Shown here: positions 9,897 through 17,524 of the stretch, in pieces
Position numbering within the stretch: position 1 is the first letter of the stretch
How the letters are laid out: each line of letters begins with the position of its first letter
Source of the DNA: Hymenobacter rigui
Lineage (GTDB): Bacteria; Bacteroidota; Bacteroidia; Cytophagales; Hymenobacteraceae
Assembly (NCBI RefSeq): GCF_003944715.1
Contig: NZ_RWIT01000001.1
Location: 620,001 to 684,000, forward strand
Direction of reading: 5' to 3'
Length of the DNA stretch: 64,000 bases
Notes under the pieces: model-generated
What the model saw: the letters and a program-made list of their open reading frames with translations, nothing else
Databases searched by the model: none
What the model was told of the DNA's origin: nothing
Translations under genes and position numbers: made by a program

Positions 9897-9932
9897 CAAA
9901 AGCCTCTTTGCGTAGCAGGAAAGAGGTTTTTT
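9897..9932 (+). terminator. Intrinsic terminator after receptor unit
   Basis: CCTCTTT (9903-9909) pairs with AAAGAGG (9920-9926) across a 10-base loop and is followed directly by six T residues: a good rho-independent terminator closing the HupE/receptor unit. Confidence 0.8.
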
Positions 9933-10028
9933 ATCTAGTTTAGTACTGTTCCGACCATCGTGTCGGGGCTGATGGCTTGGATACAGCTTACCGAATGCGG
10001 ATTTTCGGGCAGTATTTACCCCAATGCT

Positions 10029-10892
10029 ATGCTCTCTACCGCTACGTTCCGCTCCCGTTTTGGCCGTTGGCAGTCAGCCGCTGCCCTGCTGCTGCTGGGT
10101 GGTGTGCTGGCGGGCTGTCAATCCTCAGCCGGCGAGCTACAAGCGGTCCAGACGGCGGCCGTCCGGTCCCGGTCGGTTCCGGCAGATACGGTTGCTGCGC
10201 CCGCTCTGCCCGATTCGCTGCGCCTGACGCCACTGGAGCCGCTGGCCAGCGTACCTGATTCGCTGCACCAGGCTGTGCAGCAGCTGCACGCACAGCTGGG
10301 CCCCGCGGCAGAAGCGCTGCGCCCCGAGGTATTGGAACGTGCCTGCGTGGGTTACCTGACGCTGCGGCAAGCCGGCAAAATCAGCCAGCCGGGCATTCTG
10401 GCCGTGGCCGATATGGATTTGCCGTCCTCTGAAAAGCGGCTGTGGGTGCTGGATCTGCGGAAGGCTGAGGTACTCCAGAACAGCCACGTAGCCCACGGCC
10501 GGGGCTCTGGCCACCTGCGCGCCCGGCGGTTCTCCAACGTCATGAAATCGGCGTGCACGGCCCTGGGCTTCTACCGCACCCAAGATACTTACGGCGGTAA
10601 GCACGGTCTCTCGCGCCGCCTGCGTGGCCTCGACGCGGGCCAGAACGATAACGCCCTACGCCGCTACGTGGTGCTTCACGCCGCCGACTATGTGAGCCGG
10701 CAACACCTGCAGCGCCATGGCCAGGCCGGCTACAGCCGTGGTTGCCCCGCACTGCCGCCTGACCAGTACCGCGCCATCATCCGCACGGTAGGGGAGGGCG
10801 GTTGCCTCTACCTCAGCGGCCCTGGCCTGGAATCAAAGTGGCTAAACCCCGAAGCCGCCGCGCAGCAACTGGCGTCGCGGGGGTGGCGGTAA
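10029..10892 (+). CDS. L,D-transpeptidase-like lipoprotein (YkuD_2 type)
   Basis: 287-residue lipoprotein. The signal peptide ends in the lipobox LAGC, followed by a low-complexity linker and then a catalytic region with VVLHAADYVS and YSRGCPALPPDQ; Cys239 is the expected nucleophile and the His of LHAADY a partner. This pattern is the murein L,D-transpeptidase catalytic domain family common in Bacteroidota, thought to act on peptidoglycan peptides in the periplasm. I start at ATG 10029, not at GTG 9960, because only that start puts the signal peptide at the N-terminus. A paralog with the same motifs is at 14362. The next gene begins 16 bases after the stop. Confidence 0.8.
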   Translation: MLSTATFRSRFGRWQSAAALLLLGGVLAGCQSSAGELQAVQTAAVRSRSVPADTVAAPALPDSLRLTPLEPLASVPDSLHQAVQQLHAQLGPAAEALRPEVLERACVGYLTLRQAGKISQPGILAVADMDLPSSEKRLWVLDLRKAEVLQNSHVAHGRGSGHLRARRFSNVMKSACTALGFYRTQDTYGGKHGLSRRLRGLDAGQNDNALRRYVVLHAADYVSRQHLQRHGQAGYSRGCPALPPDQYRAIIRTVGEGGCLYLSGPGLESKWLNPEAAAQQLASRGWR

Positions 10893-10908
10893 AGAGAACA
10901 GCTTCGCC

Positions 10909-11625
10909 ATGAAAGAAGAATTAATTGCTTTATCAGCCATGAGGAAGCAAGTACCCGTCGAGATGCGGGAGGGCCTGCGGCTATTAGCGGAGACCAAAGG
11001 TGATGTGCCGGCCGCTGTTGAGCGGTTCAAAGCTGAAAGGCTCGCACTTGTGGTTGAGAAGACTGGGGCTGATGTCAGCCTTTGTCTGCACTGTCTGAAG
11101 GTGAACCACTTTGACATTCGCCAAACCCTTATACAGATAGAAAACAGTAAGTATTCTGTATCTGAGCGTATTCTTTGCAAATGCACACAAAACGGTCAGG
11201 CACTTAGCGATATAGCTCTTGTGGTAGAGCAGGCGGCCCAACTGCAGCGCAAGTATTGGTTTCGTGTAACAGATCTGGCAGGATTGAATCGGCCCCAGTA
11301 CGCGTTGCTGCTTATTCAGGAATGGACGACGTACGAAGAATGGGAAAGTTTTCCTGCTGCTTTATCATTCGAAATGGAGGCTGTGCTTGAGGTTTTCGAG
11401 CAAGAATTGGAGTTGCCGGCAGTTGCAGCCAATCTACGGGCGGCGAACCAACGCTATCAGCAGGTAAGGCTGACTACGAGTTATCGCGAAGCTTTGCGGC
11501 AAAAAGGCTACGCGCCAGCAGACCCGGAGCTACAGCAGTATGAGGATGTTTATCAAGGTCAACGAGTGTTAATTGACGAAAAACTAAGTGAGTACGTTCG
11601 GGCCCACATCACCTCGTTTCCATGA
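10909..11625 (+). CDS. Unknown protein with EF-Ts N-domain-like segment
   Basis: 238-residue soluble protein without signal or membrane segment. Residues ~45-78 (VVEKTGADVSLCLHCLKVNH, then FDIRQTLIQIE) resemble the UBA-like N-terminal domain of elongation factor Ts, in which a helix beginning LREKTGAG is followed by an acidic ANGDIE turn; residues ~10-40 may hold a second, weaker copy (LLAETKGDVPAAVERFK). The rest is helical and unrecognised, and no EF-Ts core domain follows. A regulatory or ribosome/EF-Tu-associated role is only a guess. The gene is visibly richer in A and T than its neighbours, which may indicate recent acquisition. It lies 16 bases downstream of the L,D-transpeptidase-like gene and ends at a bidirectional terminator. 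Confidence 0.6.
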   Translation: MKEELIALSAMRKQVPVEMREGLRLLAETKGDVPAAVERFKAERLALVVEKTGADVSLCLHCLKVNHFDIRQTLIQIENSKYSVSERILCKCTQNGQALSDIALVVEQAAQLQRKYWFRVTDLAGLNRPQYALLLIQEWTTYEEWESFPAALSFEMEAVLEVFEQELELPAVAANLRAANQRYQQVRLTTSYREALRQKGYAPADPELQQYEDVYQGQRVLIDEKLSEYVRAHITSFP

Positions 11626-11662
11626 AAAAAAGCCCCGCCGGAATATTCCGACGGGGCTTTTT
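11625..11662. terminator. Bidirectional terminator
   Basis: An A run, then AGCCCCGCCGGAAT pairing with ATTCCGACGGGGCT (one mismatch), then a T run. It sits between the convergent 10909 and 11681 genes and can serve both. Confidence 0.85.
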
Positions 11663-11680
11663 ATACGATAGGGCCAGCAG

Positions 11681-14050
11681 TTACTTCACCACCACCTTCC
11701 GGCTCAGGTTCAGCTCGGGTACGGTGAGCTGATACACGCCGGCGGGCAGGGTGCGGGTTACGCTCAGGCGCTGCTCGGTGGAGCCGGGATACAGGCGCAT
11801 GGATTGTTCGTGCACCGGGCGGCCCAGCAGGTCAATGAGGTGTAAAGTTGCCGTCATTTCCTTTGGCGACTGAATCACCACGTCAATCCGGTCAGAGGCG
11901 GTGGGGTTGGGGTACACGGCCAGGTCGGCACCCAGCGCGGCGGTTTCCTTGGCGGTAGCTGTGACGGTGGTTTCGCGCATGGCGGTGGTGTTCAGCACGG
12001 CCGGCGCGGTGTAGATAGCCTTCACGAATGCCCGCTGGGCGGGGTTGGTGGTAGAGGCGTTTTTGGCACGCAGCGTCAGCCAGCCATCTGCCGTGGGAGC
12101 ATAGGTGCCGTTAAGGTTGCCCGTGCCGGTTTTGCTGCTCAGAATGGTGCCCGTGCTGCTTACTACTTCCACCGTGAGGCTGCGGGTAGCATCGGTGGGG
12201 AAGAGGTTGTAAGTAACCGTTTTGCCCGAAGCCACATAAATGCGGCCCGCCGTGCGGTACGCCGTGGACGAAGCTGGCAGCTGTCCGCCCTGCTTCAGCG
12301 ACGAGGCGTGCGAATCGCCCAGATCATCGGCTAGCTCCCATTCCTGGGTGGTGGCCATAGCCGCCCGGGTGTAGTTGGTGCCGATACCGGTAGGTGCCCA
12401 CACCGAGTAGCCACGCCGGCCGCCGCTGGCCGTGCCATTGCAGGGTGGCGTGTTGATACTCACCGTTTGCGAGGCGCTAACCGTCACGGTAGCCGTGCCA
12501 TTGGCCCCGGAGTAATCCTTCAGCACCGTGCCGGGCGCAAAATCACAGGAAACGGTATTGTTCTGCCAGGCGCTGTAGTTGTCGTTGATGCCGATAATGG
12601 CTTTGGTGCTGCGCTCAATTACTAGGTGGTCGGCGGCCTGATAGCGCACCTTGTAGGCGCCGTCCTTGAAGTGTAGGTTCTGGTGGCACCAGATCAGGTT
12701 GTTCAGGTCGTCGCGCACCGGCAAATCGGTGGTGCTGGTGGGCAGGTGCGAGTACCGCTTGCTAGTGCTGCCCACGTTGAACAGGTCCTCAAAGAAAATC
12801 TGCGGGGAGCCATCCACGGCCAGTGCCGCCGCATACGCCGCCGAGAGGCGCGGGTCGAAGGGGTCGATGTGGGGGGCCAGTTCCGAGCCGGTGTTCCAGC
12901 CGGTGTAGTTGCCGTTGGCGTCGGTGGTGGGCCGGAAAGTGTCGTGGTTATTCACGAAGGGCACCGTGCGGTGCACGTAGGTGCCGTTAATGTTCACCAC
13001 GCGGGTGCCCTGCTGGTAGCCCGGCAGGCTGCCCAGATCAAAATTGCCACCCCCGCTCACAATGCTGTACAGGCCGTTGCGCAGGCTAAAATCGAAGGTG
13101 CCGGCCCGGTTCTGCACGTTGGCTACCCAGCCGTCCATCTGACCGCTGCTGCCTACCCATTCGCCCACGGCAAACATGGTGGCCCCGCCCGAGGCCCAGC
13201 CGGCGTTGCTTTGCAGGTTATACAGGAAATCCTCGGAGGCGAAGTCGGGGAAGTGCTTCACGGCATCCATGCGCACCCCGTCAAAGCCTTCCTGCTTTTT
13301 GTACCACACCAGCCAGTCGCGCACCCCGTTGCGCATGTAGTCGGCGCCCTGGACGGGGTTGTAGGCGGCATTGGAGCTCTGGCCGTAGGAGCCGTTGTAG
13401 TAGCTCACATCGGGCCCGAAGTACACGGCGTTCCAGTCGCCGGAAGTGGAGTTATTGCCGGGATTAGGGTTGAAATTCTGCCAGTTTTTGGAGAAACGGC
13501 CGTTGCGGGCCAGGTAGTTGGCCGCGTCTTCGGCCGAGGCGGGCTTGCTGTAGCTCACGTACCGGAAGTTCTTGTACTTGCTGGTCGAGTAATCTTCCCA
13601 GGCCGCCGGGTCCTGGCCGCCGGCCCCGGTCTGAGAGCCGGCCCCGTCGTTGTGATTCAGCACGATATCCTGCACCACCTCAATGCCATTGGCGTGGAGC
13701 ACGGCCACGGCCCGCAACAATTCATCCTTGGTGCCGAGGCGGGTGGCGGTGAAGCCTTTTTGGTACTTATCCCCCAGGTCGTAGTTATCGAAGGGAGAGT
13801 AGCCATTGCCCTGGTTGCCGTTTTTGATGCTCGGGGGCAGCCACACGGCATCAATGCCCATGGCTTTCAGGCGCGGGGCCAGCAGCGCAATGTAGTTGGC
13901 CCAGCCATTGGGGTAGTTAGAGTTCCAGTAATCCCACCAATAGCCTTGCAGGATTACTTTTTGAGCTTTGGCAGGCTGGCCGCCCAGAACTAAAAGGGCA
14001 GCCGCGGCCAGGGTGAGCTTGCGCCACCAGGAGTGTGTACCAGTATACAT
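11681..14050 (-). CDS. Secreted GH13 alpha-amylase with T9SS sorting domain
   Basis: 789-residue extracellular alpha-amylase that hydrolyses internal alpha-1,4 bonds in starch or glycogen. The signal peptide ends near AKAQ30. The GH13 barrel shows DIVLNH (His133), GVRMDAVKH (nucleophile Asp262), FAVGEW (acid/base Glu297) and VNNHD (Asp370), the full catalytic set, in an arrangement like the bacterial GH13_5 enzymes. Beyond ~residue 520 comes a beta-rich region and then a C-terminal sorting domain (ADLAVYPNPTASDRID, ending LNLSRKVVVK), so export by T9SS is expected. It is single-gene on the minus strand with a terminator just downstream. The 310-base gap upstream (14051-14361) must hold its promoter, but I see no clear -7 box there. 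Confidence 0.9.
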   Translation of the reverse strand: MYTGTHSWWRKLTLAAAALLVLGGQPAKAQKVILQGYWWDYWNSNYPNGWANYIALLAPRLKAMGIDAVWLPPSIKNGNQGNGYSPFDNYDLGDKYQKGFTATRLGTKDELLRAVAVLHANGIEVVQDIVLNHNDGAGSQTGAGGQDPAAWEDYSTSKYKNFRYVSYSKPASAEDAANYLARNGRFSKNWQNFNPNPGNNSTSGDWNAVYFGPDVSYYNGSYGQSSNAAYNPVQGADYMRNGVRDWLVWYKKQEGFDGVRMDAVKHFPDFASEDFLYNLQSNAGWASGGATMFAVGEWVGSSGQMDGWVANVQNRAGTFDFSLRNGLYSIVSGGGNFDLGSLPGYQQGTRVVNINGTYVHRTVPFVNNHDTFRPTTDANGNYTGWNTGSELAPHIDPFDPRLSAAYAAALAVDGSPQIFFEDLFNVGSTSKRYSHLPTSTTDLPVRDDLNNLIWCHQNLHFKDGAYKVRYQAADHLVIERSTKAIIGINDNYSAWQNNTVSCDFAPGTVLKDYSGANGTATVTVSASQTVSINTPPCNGTASGGRRGYSVWAPTGIGTNYTRAAMATTQEWELADDLGDSHASSLKQGGQLPASSTAYRTAGRIYVASGKTVTYNLFPTDATRSLTVEVVSSTGTILSSKTGTGNLNGTYAPTADGWLTLRAKNASTTNPAQRAFVKAIYTAPAVLNTTAMRETTVTATAKETAALGADLAVYPNPTASDRIDVVIQSPKEMTATLHLIDLLGRPVHEQSMRLYPGSTEQRLSVTRTLPAGVYQLTVPELNLSRKVVVK

Positions 14051-14361
14051 GTGGGAATTGGGGGAATTGGTTGGTAGGAAAAGAAACGACGCGTGGGAGC
14101 GTCGGAAAGAGCAGTTTTGGGGTTTCTAATATCTGAAGTTGAATAGGAAAATACCGGTGTTGTATTGCTGGAAGATGATAGTCTTTTAACAGGTTTTCGG
14201 GAAGCGAGGGAATTAATATCTTGAAAACTGCATTATAGATTTTCCCGTGACTGACCGCCTGCTATGCATCCGGCCGGGCCGGGCTTTCGTAGAAGCCTAC
14301 GTGCACGGTAGCTCCCTTTGGGAGTCGCTGCGTGATTCGCAACCGAAACTGAACTGTGTCG

Positions 14362-15195
14362 ATGGAAAATCAGAGTGTAGTGCGTCGTCAGCGTTTGAAG
14401 CGCCGGGCCCGTCGGATGGCGCGCCGGGTATTGCCCTTCGTCGCCTCGCTGTTTCTGGCCACGCCCCTGGCAGCACCCGTCACCAAATCCAAAGCGGCTA
14501 CTCCAAGCTCCGAGCTGCGCCTGCCTGTTGCGGCCGTCACTAAAGCCGGCCTGTTCGACCAACGCCTGCACGACCTCTACCGCGACTTGCAGGTGGAGCA
14601 GCAGGGCCTGCGCTTTGATGTGTTTGAAAAGGCCATGACCGGCTACCTGAACCTGCAAAAGCAGGGTAAACTGGCCGATAAGCAATTGCTGACCGTGGTT
14701 GATTTCGGCTTGCCCTCCACTGAGAAGCGCCTGTGGGTGCTGGACCTGGCGGCCAAGCAGGTGAAGTTTCACACGCTGGTGGCCCACGGCCACAACTCCG
14801 GCGAAAACATGGCCACCAACTTCTCCAACGAGAACGAGTCGAACATGAGCAGCCTGGGGTTTTACGTAACCCAGGGCGAATATCAGGGCAAGCACGGCCG
14901 TAGCCTCAAGCTCCAAGGTTTGGACGAAGGCTACAATACCAATGCCCTCAGCCGCTCGGTGGTCATGCACGGTGCCGACTACGTAAGTGAGGAGTTCATC
15001 CGGCAGAATGGCCGCCTGGGCCGCAGCCTCGGCTGCCCGGCCCTACCCATGGACCAGAAAGACGCCATCATTGAAGCCGTGGAAGGCCAGACCTGCTTGT
15101 TCCTCAACGGTCCCGACCAAGCGTACTCGTCTAAGTACCTGAATCAGGACGTGGCGGTAACCACGCTGCTGGAGCGCGACAATCAGATGATTTAG
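14362..15195 (+). CDS. L,D-transpeptidase-like protein (YkuD_2 type), second copy
   Basis: 277-residue paralog of the protein encoded at 10029. After an Arg-rich N-terminus (RRQRLKRRARRMARR) and a hydrophobic segment (VLPFVASLFLATPLAAPV), which act as signal or anchor, comes the same catalytic layout: VVMHGADYVS and RSLGCPALPMDQ with Cys225. It lacks a lipobox, so unlike its sibling it is either anchored by the N-terminal segment or released in the periplasm. A peptidoglycan cross-linking or remodelling role follows from the family. I start at ATG 14362; a GTG two codons earlier is possible. A long perfect palindrome follows the stop. Confidence 0.8.
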   Translation: MENQSVVRRQRLKRRARRMARRVLPFVASLFLATPLAAPVTKSKAATPSSELRLPVAAVTKAGLFDQRLHDLYRDLQVEQQGLRFDVFEKAMTGYLNLQKQGKLADKQLLTVVDFGLPSTEKRLWVLDLAAKQVKFHTLVAHGHNSGENMATNFSNENESNMSSLGFYVTQGEYQGKHGRSLKLQGLDEGYNTNALSRSVVMHGADYVSEEFIRQNGRLGRSLGCPALPMDQKDAIIEAVEGQTCLFLNGPDQAYSSKYLNQDVAVTTLLERDNQMI

Positions 15196-15201
15196 TACAA
15201 C

Positions 15202-15259
15202 CGACATTAACGCAAACGGCCCGGCTGCAGATGCAGCCGGGCCGTTTGCGTTAATGTCG
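15202..15259. terminator. 28-bp perfect palindrome between convergent genes
   Basis: Two 28-base arms (15202-15229 and 15232-15259) are exact reverse complements with two bases between them. There is no T run. It lies between the convergent transpeptidase-like and dehydrogenase genes and probably acts as a bidirectional transcription or RNA-decay barrier. Confidence 0.7.
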
Positions 15260-15272
15260 CGCGCAGCTCTGC

Positions 15273-16343
15273 TTACAGCTTCACTCCAAACTTGCTGCCC
15301 ACTGTTTCCAGGTCTTTCAGAACCGGCTCCAGCAGCGGAATACCGTCGATGAGGCGCACGGCGGAAGTTTCGCGTTCCGGGTCGCCGGGGATGAGCACGG
15401 ACTTGCCGTCCACGGCCTGGGCCTGGCGGAAGGTGGTAATCCAGTTATCCATGTGGGCCTTGAACTCGTCGGCGGGGCGGAAGGCATCTACCCGCATGGC
15501 CCCGAAGAAGTGGCCCAGACCCTGGCCTACGGGGTTGGCCGAGGGCTGCAGGAAGGCCACGAAGGGCGGTACCCAGGGGCCGTAGTTGGCCCCGCTGAGC
15601 ACGGCCGAGAAAATATCGACCACCGCACCCAGCCCGTAGCCCTTGTGCGAGCCGGTGGCCCCGCCCAGCGGCAGCAGCGCCCCGCCGTTTTTCACGGCGT
15701 TGGCATCGGTGGAGCCCGTGCCCTGGGCATCCTGGGCCCAGCCTTCCGGAATGGGCAGGTTCTTGCGTTGGGCAATTTCGAGTTTGCCGTTGGCGGCGGT
15801 GGTGGTAGCCATGTCCAGCACAAAATCGGGCTGCTCGCCGGCGGGTACGGCCACGGCAATGGGGTTGGTGCCCAGCAGCCGCTCCAGTGAGTAGGTGGGG
15901 GCCACCAGCGGCGAGGCGTTGGTCATGGCAATGCCAATCATGTCGAGGGCCAGGGCCTGCATGGCGTGGTAGCCGGCAATGCCGAAGTGGTTGGAGTTCT
16001 TCACCGATACCCAGCCGGTGCCTACCTGCCGGGCTTTCTCCAGGGCCACCTGCATGGCGCGCGGACCCACCACCAGCCCGAGGCCCCCGTCGCCATCCAC
16101 CACGGCGGTGCTGGGCGTTTCGTAGGTTACCCCGATGCGGGGCGTGGCGTTGATGCGGCCGGCTTCCCAGAGGCGCACGTAGCCAATCAGCCGGGCCACC
16201 CCGTGCGAGTCCACCCCGCGCAAATCGGCCGACAACAGGGTTTCGGTAGCCAGCGTGGCATCAGCCTCCGGGCAGCCCATACCGCGAAATACGGCCTTGG
16301 TGAAGGAAAACAGCTGATTGTAGGAAAAGAGAGTCGGAGTCAT
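15273..16343 (-). CDS. Malate/L-lactate dehydrogenase family (Ldh/YlbC) oxidoreductase
   Basis: 356-residue NAD(P)-dependent oxidoreductase of the malate/L-lactate/ureidoglycolate dehydrogenase superfamily, which has a fold unlike classical LDH/MDH. Visible family motifs are ADLRGVDSHGVARL near residue 50, SVKNSNHFGIAGYH near 120 and FVLDMATTTAANGKLE near 180. It reduces or oxidises a 2-hydroxy/2-oxo acid in the cytoplasm; the substrate cannot be read from the sequence. It is full length, without signal peptide. The 133-base gap to the upstream ppx gene carries a small inverted repeat (16396-16474), so the two may not be tightly co-transcribed. Confidence 0.85.
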   Translation of the reverse strand: MTPTLFSYNQLFSFTKAVFRGMGCPEADATLATETLLSADLRGVDSHGVARLIGYVRLWEAGRINATPRIGVTYETPSTAVVDGDGGLGLVVGPRAMQVALEKARQVGTGWVSVKNSNHFGIAGYHAMQALALDMIGIAMTNASPLVAPTYSLERLLGTNPIAVAVPAGEQPDFVLDMATTTAANGKLEIAQRKNLPIPEGWAQDAQGTGSTDANAVKNGGALLPLGGATGSHKGYGLGAVVDIFSAVLSGANYGPWVPPFVAFLQPSANPVGQGLGHFFGAMRVDAFRPADEFKAHMDNWITTFRQAQAVDGKSVLIPGDPERETSAVRLIDGIPLLEPVLKDLETVGSKFGVKL

Positions 16344-16395
16344 GAGTGGCGTAGGCGTGTATCGGAAGCCTTCGGGTGGAATGCGTAAACAAGGC

Positions 16396-16474
16396 TGTCA
16401 TTCCGAGCAAAGCGAGGAAGCTGGGTTAGTGCCTGAAGCCGTTTTCCAGATTCCTCGCTTCGCTTGGAATGACA
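16396..16474. repeat. Inverted repeat, TGTCATTCCGAGC type
   Basis: The left arm begins TGTCATTCCGAGCAAAGCGA (16396-16419) and pairs with 16451-16474 with two mismatches in 24 bases. It lies just after the stop of the Ppx/GppA gene. It resembles in layout, but not in exact sequence, the GTCATTGCGAGG elements at 18475 and 24067. Confidence 0.65.
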
Positions 16475-16476
16475 GG

Positions 16477-17430
16477 TTACTCTGCAGCGGAGCCGGCCAG
16501 CATTTCGGCCAGCAGTCCTTCCTTGAGGGCGTAGGCGGAAGTGCGCAGGTGGGTGATGCCGGTAAGGGTAAGCACGTAGTCGATGAGCACGGAGGCCACC
16601 ACTAGCATGTCGGCGCGCATGGGCAGGATGCCGGGCAAAGCGGCGCGCTCCATGTGGGGCAGCGTGAGCAGCTGCGCGTAGCTGCGCCGGAAGCTGTCCA
16701 GGGCCAGCTCAGTGCTGGGGGGCAGCTCGGCCTCGGTGCGCAACTGGCCTAGCTGCATGTCGGCCAGGCTGTCAAACGAGCCCGACGCGCCCACCAGCCC
16801 TACCGGCCGGTGCTCCTGCACGGCGGCGGCCAGCGGGGCCAGCACTTGCTGCAGGTAAGCCTGCTCAGCCGCTACGGCCTCGGGCGGGAACACGCCGCTG
16901 GGCTCTGGGAAAAACCGGTCCAGCAGCCGTTGGGCCCCAATCTCGAAGCTTTGCTTCCAGAAAATGGTGTGCTCGTTGGCAATGATAAACTCCACCGAGC
17001 CGCCGCCGATGTCCATAATCAGGTGCTTGTCGGGGCCCAGGGGCACGGCCCGGCGCACCCCGGCGCAGATCAGCTCGGCTTCCCGGTCGCCGGCAATAAC
17101 CTCCACCCGAATGCCGGTCTGCTCGAAGATGTCCTTTACCAGCTCGGGGCCGTTGCTGGTGACGCGCATGGCGCTGGTGGCGGTGGCGCGCACGTCGGTT
17201 ACCTGGTGCAGCTCCATTTCCTCCTTAAAGCCGGCCAGCGTGTGCAGGGCCCGGGCGTAGGGCTCGGGGGCAATGTGGCCCTTGCTGATGCCACCCTCGC
17301 CCAGGCGCACGCCCACCTTGGTGCGCAGCAGCGTAACGGGCTGGGCATGGCGCGGCTCAGGCAACTCCACAATCAGCAGATGAAACGTATTGGTGCCCAT
17401 ATCAATCAGGGCCAGGCGACGGTGGAGCAT
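16477..17430 (-). CDS. Ppx/GppA family phosphatase
   Basis: 317-residue member of the exopolyphosphatase / pppGpp phosphohydrolase family (ASKHA fold). Motifs: LIDMGTNTFHLLIVE at residues 8-22 (phosphate loop), RATATSAMRVTSNGPELV near 85, and IMDIGGGSVEFII near 140 (second phosphate loop). This is the short form with only the two catalytic ASKHA domains and no C-terminal HD-like extension. It hydrolyses polyphosphate or pppGpp in the cytoplasm; which one cannot be decided here. The start ATG abuts an inverted repeat (17434-17520) that separates it from the methyltransferase gene upstream on the same strand. Confidence 0.85.
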   Translation of the reverse strand: MLHRRLALIDMGTNTFHLLIVELPEPRHAQPVTLLRTKVGVRLGEGGISKGHIAPEPYARALHTLAGFKEEMELHQVTDVRATATSAMRVTSNGPELVKDIFEQTGIRVEVIAGDREAELICAGVRRAVPLGPDKHLIMDIGGGSVEFIIANEHTIFWKQSFEIGAQRLLDRFFPEPSGVFPPEAVAAEQAYLQQVLAPLAAAVQEHRPVGLVGASGSFDSLADMQLGQLRTEAELPPSTELALDSFRRSYAQLLTLPHMERAALPGILPMRADMLVVASVLIDYVLTLTGITHLRTSAYALKEGLLAEMLAGSAAE

Positions 17431-17433
17431 ATC

Positions 17434-17520
17434 AGTTGTTAGTTGCTGGTTGTCAGTTGTTAGTTATGGGCTGCTTGTTGTATAGCGACACTAACAACTG
17501 ACAACCAGCAACTAACAGCT
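17434..17520. repeat. Inverted repeat, GTTGCTGGTTGTCA type
   Basis: 30-base arms (17434-17463 and 17491-17520) are reverse complements with one mismatch. They contain the same GTTGCTGGTTGTCAGTTG words as the repeat at 6670-6822. The element fills the whole gap between the methyltransferase stop and the Ppx/GppA start. Confidence 0.8.
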
Positions 17521-17524
17521 AAAA

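Noticed and set aside
10909..11625. Elongation factor Ts (tsf)
   Set aside because: Only a short UBA-like segment resembles EF-Ts; the EF-Tu-binding core domains are absent and there is no rpsB neighbour.
12683..13993. A 436-codon plus-strand frame inside the amylase gene
   Set aside because: Antisense to the GH13 catalytic domain with all active-site residues intact; Val/Gly/His-rich shadow composition.
14051..14361. Riboswitch or structured leader upstream of the amylase or transpeptidase gene
   Set aside because: I looked for conserved riboswitch-like boxes and strong hairpins in this 310-base gap and saw none.
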